A stretch of DNA of 64,000 nucleotides from Phocaeicola vulgatus (GCA_022009975.1 CP091733.1:2338501-2402500), one strand, 5' to 3'. Shown: positions 1-10,545, counted from the first letter of the stretch. Notes: generated from the sequence alone by a model not told the origin. A program made the numbers and translations.

Positions 1-548
1 GACAGATGAATTCTGGGCGAAGTCACCATAGATTATAACTTCGTTGCTCTCATCATCTACGTCCAATTCATCAACACCAAGTCGATCAATTCCAGTTCCA
101 AATCATCCAAAGAAACATTTTCCGGTTTCACGATATGGAACACGCACTTGTGGGAGAACAAAAATTCCAAACTTCCAGTTGTTCCCAAAGAACCACCACA
201 CTTGTTGAAATAGCTACGCACATTTGCTACTGTACGAGTTGTGTTATCAGTCGCAGTTTCAACGAAGATAGCAATACCATGAGGGCCATAACCTTCATAG
301 TTCATTTCTTTATAATCCGTGAAATCCTTAGAAACAGCACGTTTGATAGCTCTTTCTACATTTTCCTTCGGCATGTTCTCCTTCTTTGCAGTCTGCATCA
401 AGACACGCAAGCGAGGGTTGTTTTCAGGATCCGGGCCAGCCTGCTTTGCGCAGATAGTGATTTCCTTACCTAATTTGGTAAAAACACGGGCCATGTTGCC
501 CCAACGCTTAAACTTTCTTGCTTTACGAAACTCAAACGCTCTTCCCAT
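1..548 (-). CDS. yebC: YebC/PmpR-family regulator, 3' end outside window
   Basis: This is a YebC/PmpR-type protein, a family of about 240 residues known as DNA-binding regulators and, more recently, as ribosome-associated factors. The start at 548 gives the typical opening MGRAFEFRKARKFKRWGNMA, followed by the conserved stretch KAVSKD-YEGYGPHG and TDNTTRTVANVR. After about residue 158 the frame is lost near 82-92 by one missing base. In the shifted frame the protein continues with the expected GVDELDVDDESNEVIIYGDF and runs off the window at base 1. The break looks like a sequencing error. The identification is firm; the exact cellular role of this copy is not known. Confidence 0.9.
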
Positions 549-590
549 ACTTTATCTTGTTATTATATGTTTTATATTATGTCTATGTTC

Positions 591-3051
591 TTAACGGAGT
601 TGTGCTCCCAGTTTCTGTTCCAGGTTCGTCTGGATTTTCTTCATGATTGCATCAATTTGCTTATCATTCAAAGTCTTTGTTTCATCCTCCAAGAAGAAAC
701 TTACCGCATACGATTTCTTGCCAGCAGGAAGATTCTTGCCTTCATACACATCAAAGAGGACAACATCTTTCAACAACTTGCGTTCGCTTTCCGATGCAAT
801 CTTTTGGATTTCCGCAAACTTGACGCTCTTGTCAATCAACAAAGCCAAGTCTCGCTTAACAGCCGGGAACTTAGACAAGTCTGTATAAGTGACTTTGTTT
901 CTTTGTCTCTTTCATCAAAGCATTCCAAGATAATTCAGCATAATAGACTTCCGTATCAATGTCCATTGCTTTACGGATCTTATGGTTCACAATACCCAAC
1001 GTTCCCAATTGTTTACCTGAATGAGTCGTGATGCTCAATCCTGCATCGTAGATGTCATCAGACAATTGTCCAAATATAACCCTCTTCAAGTTCAATCCCA
1101 AACGCACGAGGATATTTTCAACGTAAGCTTTCAATTCATATACAGAACTCTTTTCATCCGGATGAGCCCAGTTGTTTTCCACATGGTTTCCACAAAGCCA
1201 CAAGCTTAAACGATAGTCTTCGCTAAATTCTGCCAACGGCTCCCCTTCTTTTCTCCGACCCGCATCAAATTGGTAGCAATTACCAAATTCATAAAAACGA
1301 ATATTTCCTTTCTTACGCTTGATATTATGTTCTACACTTTCCAATCCACCAAACAGCAATGTCTGACGCATCACGTTCAAATCCGCACTTAACGGATTCA
1401 TCACTCTTACGCAATGTTCAGCCGGATAAGTTGTCAATGTATCGTAATATGCCGAGCGAGTCAATGAGTTGTTCAATATTTCATTGAAACCACAACCACA
1501 CAACTGTTCGGAAATCAAGTTCTGCATTTTATAGCTCTTGTCTGTCGGAGTCTCATAGCTTAAGCTGGATTTCACATGATCGCCAAACTCTACATTGTTA
1601 TATCCATAGATACGTAAAATATCTTCGATTACATCCACGTCACGCTGTACATCAATACGATAAACTGGAACTTCAATATCCAAATCATCTGCTGTTTCTG
1701 CAACGATTTTCATTTCCAAGCTTTCCAAGATGCTCTTAACTGTATCAACTGGTATATCCTTACCAATCAATGAGTTAATCTTTTCATAGGTAATATGTAC
1801 TTTATACGGTTCAACCACTTGAGGATAAACATCTTGGATTTCTCCTGTAATGGCTCCACCCGCCAATTCCTTAATCAAAGAAGCGGCATACTTCAATATA
1901 TAAATGGTAACATTCGGATCCAATCCACGTTCGTAACGGAAAGAAGAGTCGGTATTCAAACCAAAACGGCGAGCTGTCTTTCTAACCCATGTCGGATGGA
2001 ACGTTGCACATTCCAAGAATACATCCTTCGTCTCCTCTGTCACTCCTGAATCAAGCCCACCGAAGACACCCGCAATACACATCGGTTCTTCAGCATTGCA
2101 AATCATCAAGTCACGTGCGGTCAATGTACGTTCCACACCATCCAATGTGACGAATTTGTCCCCTTCGTTTGCAGTCTTGACAACAATTTTATTTCCTTTA
2201 ACCTTATCAGCATCAAAAGAGTGCAAAGGTTGTCCCATGCCATGCAATACGAAATTAGTCACGTCCACTACATTATTAATTGGACGCAGGCCGATGGTAC
2301 GCAATTTATTCTGCAACCATTCCGGGCTTTCCTTAACTGTAACGCCTTTGATGCATACGCCAGAATAACGAAGGCAGGCTTCTGTATTTTCCACGACTAC
2401 TTCAATAGCCGGAGTAGCATCATCAATTTTGAAAGCATCCACGCTCGGACGTTTCAAAGCGAAAGGTTTGCCATTCTGTTTCAAGTAAGCAGCCAAATCA
2501 CGGGCTACACCAAAATGAGAAGTGGCATCCACACGGTTCGGAGTTATATCGACTTCCAATACATAGTCGCTCTTGATATTATAATAATCCTTTGCAAGAG
2601 TTCCTACAACCACATCAGCTGGCAGCACGATGATTCCGGCATGGTCAGTACCAATACCTATTTCATCTTCCGCACAAATCATACCATTTGATTCAACGCC
2701 ACGTAATTTAGAACGTTTGATGACAAACTCTTTGTCCCCGTCATACAATTTGGTTCCATTAACCGCTACCACCACTTTCTGTCCTGCCGCCACATTCGGA
2801 GCACCGCAAACAATCTGCAAAGGTTCGCCGCTACCTACGTTTACGGTCGTCACATGCAAATGGTCGGAATTCGGATGAGCTTCACAAGTCAATACTTCAC
2901 CAATAACCAATCCTTCCAAACCACCTTTAATCGTCTGCACCTCTTCTACTCCGCCTGTTTCCAAACCTATAGATGTCAATGCATCCGCTACTTCAGTAGG
3001 CTGTAAATCAAAATCGAGATAATCCTTCAGCCAGTTGTAAGATATATTCAT
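591..3051 (-). CDS. pheT: Phenylalanyl-tRNA synthetase beta subunit
   Basis: The beta subunit of the cytoplasmic PheRS heterotetramer charges tRNA-Phe together with PheS, which is not in this window. The start at 3051 gives MNISYNWLKDYLDFDL, the family's usual N-terminus; upstream in-frame codons are not protein-like. Visible parts in order are the tRNA-binding OB fold (residues about 40-150, with HPNSDHLHV), the B3/B4 editing region, the B5 domain and the catalytic-like core. The C-terminal anticodon-binding domain (SKFPAVKRDLALLI) is in another frame, because one base is missing in an A-rich run near 890-905. The length of about 820 residues is normal. Since the gene is essential, the break is almost certainly a consensus error. 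A TATTTTTG -7 box on the minus strand lies at 3137-3144. Confidence 0.95.
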
Positions 3052-3136
3052 CGCTATATATGTTTTCTTTAACTCTACATTCAGAACAGGTAATCGCATG
3101 AGTATCCACACAAACACCCAATATCTTAAAGATTTG

Positions 3137-3144
3137 CAAAAATA
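3137..3144 (-). promoter_or_regulatory. Bacteroides-type -7 box upstream of pheT
   Basis: The minus strand reads TATTTTTG, matching the TAnnTTTG consensus, about 86 bp before the pheT start. No clear TTTG -33 element was found, so confidence is moderate. Confidence 0.45.
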
Positions 3145-3195
3145 GAAATAATAATTGAGAGTGTAAAGATATTTCCTGTATTTGTTGTCTGAAAT

Positions 3196-3236
3196 AAAAA
3201 AGGCTTGCCCGACCACCGAAGGCAGCCGAGCAAGCT
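3196..3236 (-). terminator. Terminator after mutB
   Basis: On the minus strand GCTTGCTCGGCTGCC pairs with GGTGGTCGGGCAAGC around a TTCG-type loop, followed by a run of six T. It lies about 30 bp past the mutB stop and ends the mutAB transcript before pheT. Confidence 0.8.
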
Positions 3237-3265
3237 CTATTCATTTATGAAGAATGCTCTTCAGA

Positions 3266-5411
3266 TTATTCACCCAAAAGGATATCCATAATCTGGCAAG
3301 CAGCCTTAGTTACAGAAGTACCAGGACCGAAGATTGCGGCAACACCTGCTTTATACAGGAAGTCGTAATCCTGAGCCGGGATAACACCACCAGCGATAAC
3401 GATGATATCCGGGCGACCCAACTTCTTCAATTCTTCGATAACCTGCGGAACCAAAGTCTTGTGGCCAGCAGCCAAAGAAGAAACACCCATTACGTGAACG
3501 TCGTTTTCTACAGCCTGACGAGCCGCTTCTGCCGGAGTCTGGAACAACGGTCCCATATCAACGTCAAAACCACAGTCTGCATAACCTGTAGCAACAACCT
3601 TTGCACCACGGTCGTGACCGTCCTGACCCATCTTAGCGATCATGATACGAGGCTGACGACCTTCTTTCTTAGCAAACTCGGCAGTCAATTCACATGCACG
3701 TTCGAAGTCTGCATCTTTCTTAGTTTCTGATGAGTACACGCCTGAAATAGTTCTAATAATTGCTTTATAACGACCAACAATTTTCTCGCAAGCATCTGAG
3801 ATTTCACCCAATGAAGCACGCAAAGCAGCAGCCTTGACTGCCAATTCCAGCAAGTTGCCTTTCTTTGTACGAACACATTCAGTGATGTCAGCCAAAGCTT
3901 TCTGTACGGCAGCCTCATCACGATTAGCACGAAGTTTCTTCAAAAGCTCGATTTGTTCGTTACGAACAGCTGTATTATCGATTTCCAAGATGTCGATAGG
4001 ATCTTCCTTAGCCAAACGATATTTGTTCACACCTACGATAGTCTGGATACCAGAGTCGATACGAGCCTGAGTACGAGCAGCAGCTTCTTCGATACGCATC
4101 TTAGGAAGACCTGTTTCGATAGCCTTAGCCATACCACCCATGCTTTCGATTTCCTGAATCAAAGCCCAACCTTTGTGTACCAATTCGTTTGTCAAAGATT
4201 CTACGTAGTAAGAACCGCCCCATGGGTCGATTTGCTTACAAACCTTAGTCTCTTCCTGGATATAAATCTGAGTATTACGAGCGATACGAGCAGAGAAGTC
4301 TGTCGGCAATGCGATAGCTTCATCCAATGCGTTTGTATGCAAAGACTGAGTGTGACCCAAAGCAGCAGCCATAGCCTCGATACAAGTACGGCCGACGTTG
4401 TTGAACGGATCCTGCTCTGTCAATGACCAACCAGAAGTCTGGCTGTGAGTACGCAATGCCAAAGATTTCGGGTTCTTAGCACCGAAGCTCTTCACAATCT
4501 TAGCCCACAACATACGAGCAGCACGCATCTTAGCAATTTCCATGAAGTGGTTCATACCAATTGCCCAGAAGAATGACAAACGAGGAGCGAACGCATCAAT
4601 ATCGATACCTGCGTTAACACCGGCACGAAGATATTCCAAACCGTCACACAATGTGTAAGCCATTTCGATATCTGCCGTTGCACCAGCTTCCTGCATGTGG
4701 TAACCAGAGATAGAGATAGAGTTGAACTTAGGCATCTTCTGAGATGTGTACTCGAAGATATCAGCGATGATACGCATTGAGAACTCAGGCGGATATATAT
4801 ATGTATTACGCACCATGAATTCCTTCAAGATGTCATTCTGGATTGTACCTGCCATTTCTTCCAACTTAGCACCCTGTTCCAAACCAGCATTGATGTAGAA
4901 TGCCATAACTGGCAACACAGCACCGTTCATTGTCATGGAAACAGACATCTTGTTCAATGGAATACCATCAAACAACACCTTCATGTTCTCGATAGAACAG
5001 ATAGACACACCGGCTTTACCAACGTCACCAACTACACGTTCGTTGTCAGCATCATAACCACGGTGAGTAGCCAAGTCGAATGCAACAGACAAACCTTTCT
5101 GGCCAGACGCCAAGTTTCTACGGTAAAGCATTTGATTCTTCTGCTGTAGAGAAACCGGCATACTGACGGATTGTCCAAGGGCGCAATGGATACATGGCAC
5201 TGTACGGACCACGCAAGAAAGGAGGAATACCAGAAACGAAATTCAAGTGTTCCATGCCTTCCAAGTCATCTTTTGTATATACCGGCTTCACTTCGATGTG
5301 CTCCGGTGTTTTCCAATTGGCTTCTATGCCATTGGCTTTTGCCCATTCTGCAGCGTTGTTAGCGGCAAAACCGGCGTTTTTTATATCTATATCTTTGAAA
5401 TTTGGTCTCAT
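3266..5411 (-). CDS. mutB: Methylmalonyl-CoA mutase, large (catalytic) subunit
   Basis: The adenosylcobalamin-dependent catalytic subunit interconverts succinyl-CoA and methylmalonyl-CoA, the step that leads to propionate in Bacteroidales. The protein starts MRPNFKDIDIKNAG at 5411. It has the TIM-barrel substrate domain (RGPYSAMYPLRPWTIRQYAG, residues about 80-110) and, near the C-terminus, the B12-binding motif GQDGHDRGAKVVA, in which the DxHxxG histidine is the lower cobalt ligand. Length is about 715 residues, normal for the family. A single frameshift lies near 5120-5140, between EESNA and YRRNLASGQ, and is probably a sequencing error. The gene follows mutA by 11 bp and shares its promoter and terminator. 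Confidence 0.95.
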
Positions 5412-5422
5412 GATAAAAATTT

Positions 5423-7294
5423 TTACTTGATGCCTAACTTAGTGCTGAAAGCCTGCAATGTTTCCAATACATTGCTCTTAACATTAATAAACTGGTCGAT
5501 GCCCTGAGCTTTCAAGTCCTCCATACAAGCAGGAGCACCAGCAACTACGAATAATGCACGGCCATTCAAAGCCTTGAATGCAGCCGGAGCAAATTCTGCG
5601 TATTCATCATCGCTTGAACACAATACAACGATTTCCGCACCAGCTTCTACAGCTGCTTCGACACCAGCTTCTACTGTATCAAATCCCAAGTTATCGATAG
5701 TCTTGTAACCTGCACAAGCAAAGAAGTTGCAAGAGAACTGAGAACGAGCCAAACGCATTGCCAAGTTTCCGATAGTCAACATAAATGCCTTCGGAGCCTT
5801 TTCTGCTTTTTCTGTAGCCAAACGAAGTGCCTCAAATTCAGAAGCTCCGCGAGCGAAGTCTAATTTTGTAACACCTTCATTTTCGCAATGGTTCTCGGCA
5901 GCACCGCTGCAGCAGCAAGCGCCTTCTTCTTTCTTAATCTTGCCAGCAGCCACTTCTGTGAAGTTAGGGAACTGGTTGGTTCCTAACAAAGACTCACGGC
6001 GAGTAGCCACAGCTTTATGACGAGCTACGTTTGAAGCGTTGACAGCAGCCTGTACTTCACCAGCATTAGCCATAGCACCGAAACCGCCTTTTTCTTCTGT
6101 TTCCAAGAAGAGCTTCCAAGCAACGTCAGCGATAGAATTAGTAAACATTTCTACTGTGTAAGAACCAGCAGCAGGGTCTACTACTTTATCAAAATGAGAT
6201 TCCTCTTTCAACAACAACTGTTGGTTACGAGCGATTCTTTCAGAGAATTCATCCGGAGTTTCGAATGTTTCGTCAAACGGAAGAACAGCAATAGAATCAA
6301 CACCTGCAATAGCAGCAGACATAGTTTCTGTCTGAGAACGCAACAAGTTTACATGAGCATCATAAACTGTCATGTTCCAACGAGAAGTTTGAGCATGAGC
6401 AGACATCTTGCAAGCACACTGGCAAGCCGGTTTGTATGCAGCTACGATTTCAGCCCACAACCAACGAGCAGCACGGAACTTTGCAATTTCCATGAAGTAA
6501 TTAGAGCTGATACCGAAGTTGAATTTGATGCGTTTAGCCACTTCATCAACTGTGCAACCAGCTTCTGTCAATTTAGCAATCAATTCATTACCCCAAGCCA
6601 ATGCAAAACCTAATTCCTGAGAAATATAAGCACCTGCATTGTTCAACTGGTAAGCATTAACGGCTAAAACTTTATATGCTGGAAGAGCCTTGGCAGCTTC
6701 CAATACCACTTTAGCGTTTTCTACCCAATCTTCGTTCTTATGACCTTTTACCAATGGTTTCTTGAACGGATCGTAGTTTACTGAACCTTTGCACTTAGCA
6801 AGATCAACACCCTTAGAAGCGAAGTATTCACCCAAAATAGCGATTAACTTAGCCGCTTTGCAAAGGCAAGTGCTGAAGTTCAATTCTACACACTCAGGAC
6901 AAATTCCATTTAATAATGTAGCAATGTTCTCAGCGTTTACATCATCACCTTTGATGACAAAGCCCAAAGAGTTGACCCCTTTGTTCAAAATGTCCAGTGC
7001 TTTTTCATTCGCTGCTTTGCAACATGCCACTTCGATATCCTGACGCACGAGCCATTCATTGTCTTTCTTTGCGCCACGAACATACGGGAATTCACCCGGA
7101 AGTGATGTGGTAGTTTTTAAACCCTCCAAATCTTCCAAACGATAGAACGGATTTGCATTAAATCCCTCTCCTGTTTTCCAAACAAGCTTTTTCTCAAACG
7201 GAGCACCTTTCAAGTCTGCCGTAATCTTCGCAACCCACGCTTCTGTTGAGATGGGTTCGAATTCAGAGAAAAGTTTTTCTTTCTGTTCTGCCAT
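5423..7294 (-). CDS. mutA: Methylmalonyl-CoA mutase, small subunit
   Basis: This 623-residue protein is the non-catalytic partner of MutB in the heterodimeric enzyme found in Bacteroidetes and propionibacteria. It begins MAEQKEKLFSEFEPISTEAW and shares the mutase barrel fold. The C-terminal flavodoxin-like domain lacks the cobalamin-binding DxHxxG motif seen in MutB, as expected for a small subunit. A linker near residues 455-470 is rich in Cys (EGACCCSGAAENHCENEG), an odd local feature. The frame is intact. It is the first gene of the mutA-mutB operon, transcribed from the promoter at 7367-7397. Confidence 0.93.
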   Translation of the reverse strand: MAEQKEKLFSEFEPISTEAWVAKITADLKGAPFEKKLVWKTGEGFNANPFYRLEDLEGLKTTTSLPGEFPYVRGAKKDNEWLVRQDIEVACCKAANEKALDILNKGVNSLGFVIKGDDVNAENIATLLNGICPECVELNFSTCLCKAAKLIAILGEYFASKGVDLAKCKGSVNYDPFKKPLVKGHKNEDWVENAKVVLEAAKALPAYKVLAVNAYQLNNAGAYISQELGFALAWGNELIAKLTEAGCTVDEVAKRIKFNFGISSNYFMEIAKFRAARWLWAEIVAAYKPACQCACKMSAHAQTSRWNMTVYDAHVNLLRSQTETMSAAIAGVDSIAVLPFDETFETPDEFSERIARNQQLLLKEESHFDKVVDPAAGSYTVEMFTNSIADVAWKLFLETEEKGGFGAMANAGEVQAAVNASNVARHKAVATRRESLLGTNQFPNFTEVAAGKIKKEEGACCCSGAAENHCENEGVTKLDFARGASEFEALRLATEKAEKAPKAFMLTIGNLAMRLARSQFSCNFFACAGYKTIDNLGFDTVEAGVEAAVEAGAEIVVLCSSDDEYAEFAPAAFKALNGRALFVVAGAPACMEDLKAQGIDQFINVKSNVLETLQAFSTKLGIK

Positions 7295-7366
7295 AATATT
7301 AGTTGTTATTTAAACTGGTATAGTAATGTTTCCACCAAGTTTTTTATTCATTTATTAAACGACTCA

Positions 7367-7397
7367 CAAAGGTACGATAAAAATTTTTTCGGCAAAA
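7367..7397 (-). promoter_or_regulatory. mutAB promoter
   Basis: The minus strand shows TTTG (7394-7397), a 19-bp spacer and TACCTTTG (7367-7374), a full match to the Bacteroides consensus. The start of mutA is 73 bp downstream. It diverges from the tRNA-Glu promoter, with only four bases between the two elements. I saw no cobalamin riboswitch in the short leader. Confidence 0.8.
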
Positions 7398-7401
7398 ATA
7401 T

Positions 7402-7432
7402 TTGTCATATTAAAATAATACTTTAACTTTGC
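7402..7432 (+). promoter_or_regulatory. tRNA-Glu promoter
   Basis: TTTG (7402-7405), a 19-bp spacer and TAACTTTG (7425-7432) match the Bacteroides sigma consensus exactly. The mature tRNA begins 29 bp further on. Confidence 0.8.
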
Positions 7433-7460
7433 AGTGTCAAAAGATAAGAAAAACGAACAT

Positions 7461-7533
7461 GGCGCATTCGTCTAGAGGCCTAGGACGCGGCCCTCTCACG
7501 GCTGAAACCCGGGTTCGAATCCCGGTTGCGCTA
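7461..7533 (+). tRNA. tRNA-Glu (anticodon CTC)
   Basis: A 73-nt cloverleaf can be drawn by hand: acceptor GGCGCAT, D-arm GTCTAGAGGCCTAGGAC, anticodon stem CGGCC/GGCTG with loop CTCTCAC giving anticodon CTC, and T-arm CCGGG-TTCGAAT-CCCGG. The encoded 3' end is not CCA. Position 7 of the acceptor stem is mismatched (T-T), which may reflect a consensus error. The TTCGTCTAG segment is typical of tRNA-Glu. Confidence 0.88.
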
Positions 7534-7535
7534 CT

Positions 7536-7570
7536 AAAAGCAGTTGTTCCTTCGAACGGCTGCTTTTTTT
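7536..7570 (+). terminator. Terminator after tRNA-Glu
   Basis: AAAGCAGTTGTTC pairs with GAACGGCTGCTTT across a CTTC loop and is followed by a run of seven T, directly after the tRNA. Confidence 0.85.
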
Positions 7571-7638
7571 ATTTCCTCCATTCGGACAGATTCAATAAAA
7601 ATCTTACCTTTGCTCATAAATCAAAAATCAAAGTCAAT

Positions 7639-8241
7639 ATGTTTTCAGGAATTGTAGAAGAAGCAGCAAAAGTCATCTCGGTTGAACAGGACAAAGGAAA
7701 TATACATATTACTATGGAATGCTCTTTTGTCAACGAATTAAAGATTGACCAAAGTGTGGCCCACAATGGTGTTTGCCTAACCGTAGTAAGCAAGACAGAT
7801 AAAACTTACACCGTCACCGCCATCAAAGAGACATTGGAACGCTCGAACCTCGGTTGTCTAAAGCAGGGCAGCTTGGTCAATTTGGAACGAAGCATGCTTA
7901 TGAACGGGCGTTTAGACGGACATATCGTACAGGGGCATGTAGACCAAACCGCTGTTTGCACCGATGTGACGGAAGCTGACGGAAGCTGGTATTATACATT
8001 CCATTATAACTTCAACAAAGAAATGGCTCAACAGGGTTATTTGACTGTCGAGAAAGGTTCGGTCTGTGTAAACGGCGTCAGCCTTACGGTTTGTAACTCA
8101 AAAGACGACAGTTTCCAAGTTGCCATCATTCCTTACACACACGACCATACCAATTTCTGCCAAATAGAAAAAGGGACCGTTGTCAACCTCGAATTTGACA
8201 TTGTAGGGAAATACATCAGCAAAATGATGCGTTTTCAATAA
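7639..8241 (+). CDS. ribE: Riboflavin synthase, alpha subunit
   Basis: The protein converts two molecules of 6,7-dimethyl-8-ribityllumazine into riboflavin plus the pyrimidinedione, the last step of riboflavin synthesis. The start at 7639 gives MFSGIVEEAAKV, the conserved trimerisation N-terminus; the open frame upstream runs through the tRNA and is not coding. Two similar lumazine-binding barrels are visible (NGVCLTVV at about residue 48 and NGVSLTVC at about 147), with GHIVQGHVD between them. The length of 200 residues is normal. No RFN riboswitch fits in the 68 bp after the tRNA terminator. Confidence 0.95.
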   Translation: MFSGIVEEAAKVISVEQDKGNIHITMECSFVNELKIDQSVAHNGVCLTVVSKTDKTYTVTAIKETLERSNLGCLKQGSLVNLERSMLMNGRLDGHIVQGHVDQTAVCTDVTEADGSWYYTFHYNFNKEMAQQGYLTVEKGSVCVNGVSLTVCNSKDDSFQVAIIPYTHDHTNFCQIEKGTVVNLEFDIVGKYISKMMRFQ

Positions 8242-8257
8242 TAAAAACATGCACATC

Positions 8258-8289
8258 TTTCGGTTATTCCGATAAATGCGCTAACTTTG
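8258..8289 (+). promoter_or_regulatory. purA promoter
   Basis: TAACTTTG (8282-8289) is a strong -7 box. A weaker TTTC stands 20 bp upstream as the -33 element. The purA start lies 64 bp downstream. Confidence 0.6.
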
Positions 8290-8353
8290 CCAATTGGGTG
8301 ATTAAGCCCGCATAAGATTGAAAAATATTAACAGCCTATATACTTAGAACAGA

Positions 8354-9625
8354 ATGAAAGTAGATGTATTATTAGGATTACAATGGGGAGACGAAGGCAA
8401 AGGTAAAGTTGTCGATGTGTTGACTCCTAACTACAGCGTGGTAGCCCGTTTCCAGGGCGGTCCGAATGCAGGACACACATTGGAATTTGAAGGTCAGAAA
8501 TATGTTTTACGTTCCATACCTTCTGGCATATTCCAAGGCGGGAAAATAAACGTAATTGGCAATGGCGTTGTTTTGGATCCATTGTTATTCAAAGAAGAAG
8601 CTGAAGCCTTGGCAGCAAGCGGACATGACATTACGAAACAATTGTATATATCCAAGAAAGCTCACTTAATCCTTCCGACTCACCGGGTTTTGGACAGAGC
8701 TTACGAAGCTGCCAAAGGTTCCGGTAAAATCGGTACGACTGGCAAAGGCATCGGTCCGACTTATACGGACAAGATCAGCCGTAACGGCGTACGTGTCGGT
8801 GATTTGTTGCGTGACTTCGATTCTATTTATGCAGCAGCAAAAGCCCGTCACGAAGCCATCCTTAAGTCATTGAACTTTGAATATGACATCACGGAATTGG
8901 AAGCTAAGTGGTTTGAGGCTTTGGAATATTTGAAGCAATTCAGACTCATCGACAGTGAACATTTCGTAAACGGTTTGCTGAAAGAGGGACAGAATGTCTT
9001 GGCAGAAGGCGCACAGGGTACAATGTTGGATATCGATTTCGGCTCTTATCCATTCGTTACTTCATCTAACACAACTTGCGCAGGTTGCTGCACAGGATTA
9101 GGTGTTGCTCCTCATAGAATCGGAGAAGTGTTTGGTATTTTCAAAGCTTACTGCACACGTGTCGGCAGCGGTCCTTTCCCAACTGAATTGTTTGACGAAA
9201 CAGGAGACAAGATTGGCGAGTTAGGACATGAGTTTGGTGCTGTGACCGGACGCAAACGCCGCTGTGGATGGATTGACCTCGTAGCTTTGAAGTATGCAGT
9301 CATGCTGAACGGTGTTACACAACTTATCATGATGAAGAGCGATGTGTTGGATACATTTGAAAACATCAAAGCTTGTGTTGCCTATAAAATCAATGGCGAA
9401 GAGGTAACCGAGTTCCCTTATTCTATCGATGGCGAAATAGAACCAATCTATGTTGAGCTGCCAGGATGGCAAACAGATATGACCAAGATGAAGAGCGAAG
9501 ACGAATTCCCGGAAGAATTCAACGCTTATCTTTCTTTCTTGGAAGAAGAATTGCAAGTTCCTATCAAGATTGTTTCAGTAGGTCCGGATCGTGAACAAAC
9601 AATTATCCGCTATACGGAAGAATAA
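8354..9625 (+). CDS. purA: Adenylosuccinate synthetase
   Basis: This GTP-dependent enzyme joins IMP and aspartate to adenylosuccinate, the first committed step to AMP. The 423-residue protein shows the P-loop-like GLQWGDEGKGKVVD at residues 8-21, then GGPNAGHT, GTTGKGIGPTYTDK, the IMP-contact segment LAEGAQGTMLDIDFGSYPFVTSS and GRKRRCGWID, all in the canonical order. The frame is intact. It stands alone with its own promoter and terminator. Confidence 0.97.
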   Translation: MKVDVLLGLQWGDEGKGKVVDVLTPNYSVVARFQGGPNAGHTLEFEGQKYVLRSIPSGIFQGGKINVIGNGVVLDPLLFKEEAEALAASGHDITKQLYISKKAHLILPTHRVLDRAYEAAKGSGKIGTTGKGIGPTYTDKISRNGVRVGDLLRDFDSIYAAAKARHEAILKSLNFEYDITELEAKWFEALEYLKQFRLIDSEHFVNGLLKEGQNVLAEGAQGTMLDIDFGSYPFVTSSNTTCAGCCTGLGVAPHRIGEVFGIFKAYCTRVGSGPFPTELFDETGDKIGELGHEFGAVTGRKRRCGWIDLVALKYAVMLNGVTQLIMMKSDVLDTFENIKACVAYKINGEEVTEFPYSIDGEIEPIYVELPGWQTDMTKMKSEDEFPEEFNAYLSFLEEELQVPIKIVSVGPDREQTIIRYTEE

Positions 9626-9640
9626 TTAAATTATCCTTCC

Positions 9641-9702
9641 TACCAAAAATGGCAGAAAAAAGAGACAACCACCGTCTGTTTTCTGCCATTTTTTGTTTGG
9701 TA
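9641..9702 (+). terminator. Terminator after purA
   Basis: TACCAAAAATGGCAGAAAA pairs with TTTTCTGCCATTTTTTG and the stem extends outward to TTTGGTA. The near-symmetry means it could also work on the minus strand. Confidence 0.85.
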
Positions 9703-9756
9703 AGGTTTTTGCTATACATTATTATATTTATGTACACTTATTAATTGAATCAAATT

Positions 9757-10437
9757 ATGACGTATTGGATTATTTTTATAGGGATTTCCTTATTAAGTTG
9801 GTTGGTTTCTTCCCGCTTACAACGAAAGTTTGAAGCCTATTCACAAATTCCTATTCCGAATGGAATGACGGGAAAGGATGTTGCAGAAAAGATGTTGCAC
9901 GACAACGGAATTTATGATGTCAAGGTAACTTCCACATCCGGACATCTGACAGACCATTACAATCCTGCCAATAAGACTGTCAACTTGAGTGAAAGTGTTT
10001 ATTATAGCAATAGCATCGCAGCAGCAGCCGTGGCAGCCCATGAATGTGGACACGCTGTTCAACATGCCAAAGCATACGCACCCTTAAAATTGCGTTCGGC
10101 TTTAGTCCCAGTCGTTAGCTTTGCTTCAAACATCATGACTTGGGTGTTATTGGGTGGAATGTTGTTGTTGCATAGTTTTCCTCAACTGATGTTTTTTGGC
10201 ATCATCTTATTCGCCTCGACAACATTATTCAGCTTCATCACTCTTCCGGTGGAAATCAATGCCAGCCAAAGGGCATTGGTTTGGTTGAATCGTTCAGGAA
10301 TTACCAACTCATACACACACGATAAGGCAGCAGACGCATTAAAATCAGCTGCTTATACATACGTAGTTGCTGCATTAGGCTCTTTGGCGACCTTGCTTTA
10401 CTACATCATGTTGTTCATGGGTGGCAGACGAGACTGA
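9757..10437 (+). CDS. YugP-type membrane zinc metallopeptidase
   Basis: A 226-residue membrane protein of the putative zinc metalloprotease family typified by B. subtilis YugP. The zinc motif HECGH (AVAAHECGHAVQHAKAYA, near residue 90) is followed by two or three hydrophobic segments. A first membrane helix (IIFIGISLLSWLVS) begins at residue 5. A second acidic ligand is plausible at PVEINASQRA, which resembles the family's ExNA motif. I take the ATG at 9757, since the alternative at 9745 is TTG. The substrate is unknown. The frame is intact. Confidence 0.85.
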   Translation: MTYWIIFIGISLLSWLVSSRLQRKFEAYSQIPIPNGMTGKDVAEKMLHDNGIYDVKVTSTSGHLTDHYNPANKTVNLSESVYYSNSIAAAAVAAHECGHAVQHAKAYAPLKLRSALVPVVSFASNIMTWVLLGGMLLLHSFPQLMFFGIILFASTTLFSFITLPVEINASQRALVWLNRSGITNSYTHDKAADALKSAAYTYVVAALGSLATLLYYIMLFMGGRRD

Positions 10438-10471
10438 CAAGTGTCTCCACGATTCGACATTGCAAACATAA

Positions 10472-10545
10472 TAAAGGGGTTGTGTCAAAACGATTGTATT
10501 GATGCAGCCCCTTTAAGGTGTGTCAGAATTAGCAAAACATGAGAC
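10472..10545 (+). repeat. Dispersed hairpin element, copy 1
   Basis: AAAGGGGTTGTG pairs imperfectly with GATGCAGCCCCTTT and could end transcription of the metallopeptidase gene. It is followed by CTTTAAGGTGTGTCAGAAT and TAGCAAA. The same arrangement recurs at 45076-45143, so this is a repeated element, not a simple terminator. Confidence 0.7.

Noticed and set aside
3266..5411. Programmed frameshift in mutB
   Set aside because: No slippery heptamer with downstream structure was found at 5120-5140, and similar breaks occur everywhere in the window.
7295..7366. Cobalamin riboswitch before mutA
   Set aside because: The leader after the promoter is about 60 nt, too short for the conserved core, and no B12-box is seen.
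7571..7638. FMN riboswitch before riboflavin synthase
   Set aside because: Only 68 bp separate the tRNA terminator from the start codon, too few for the motif.
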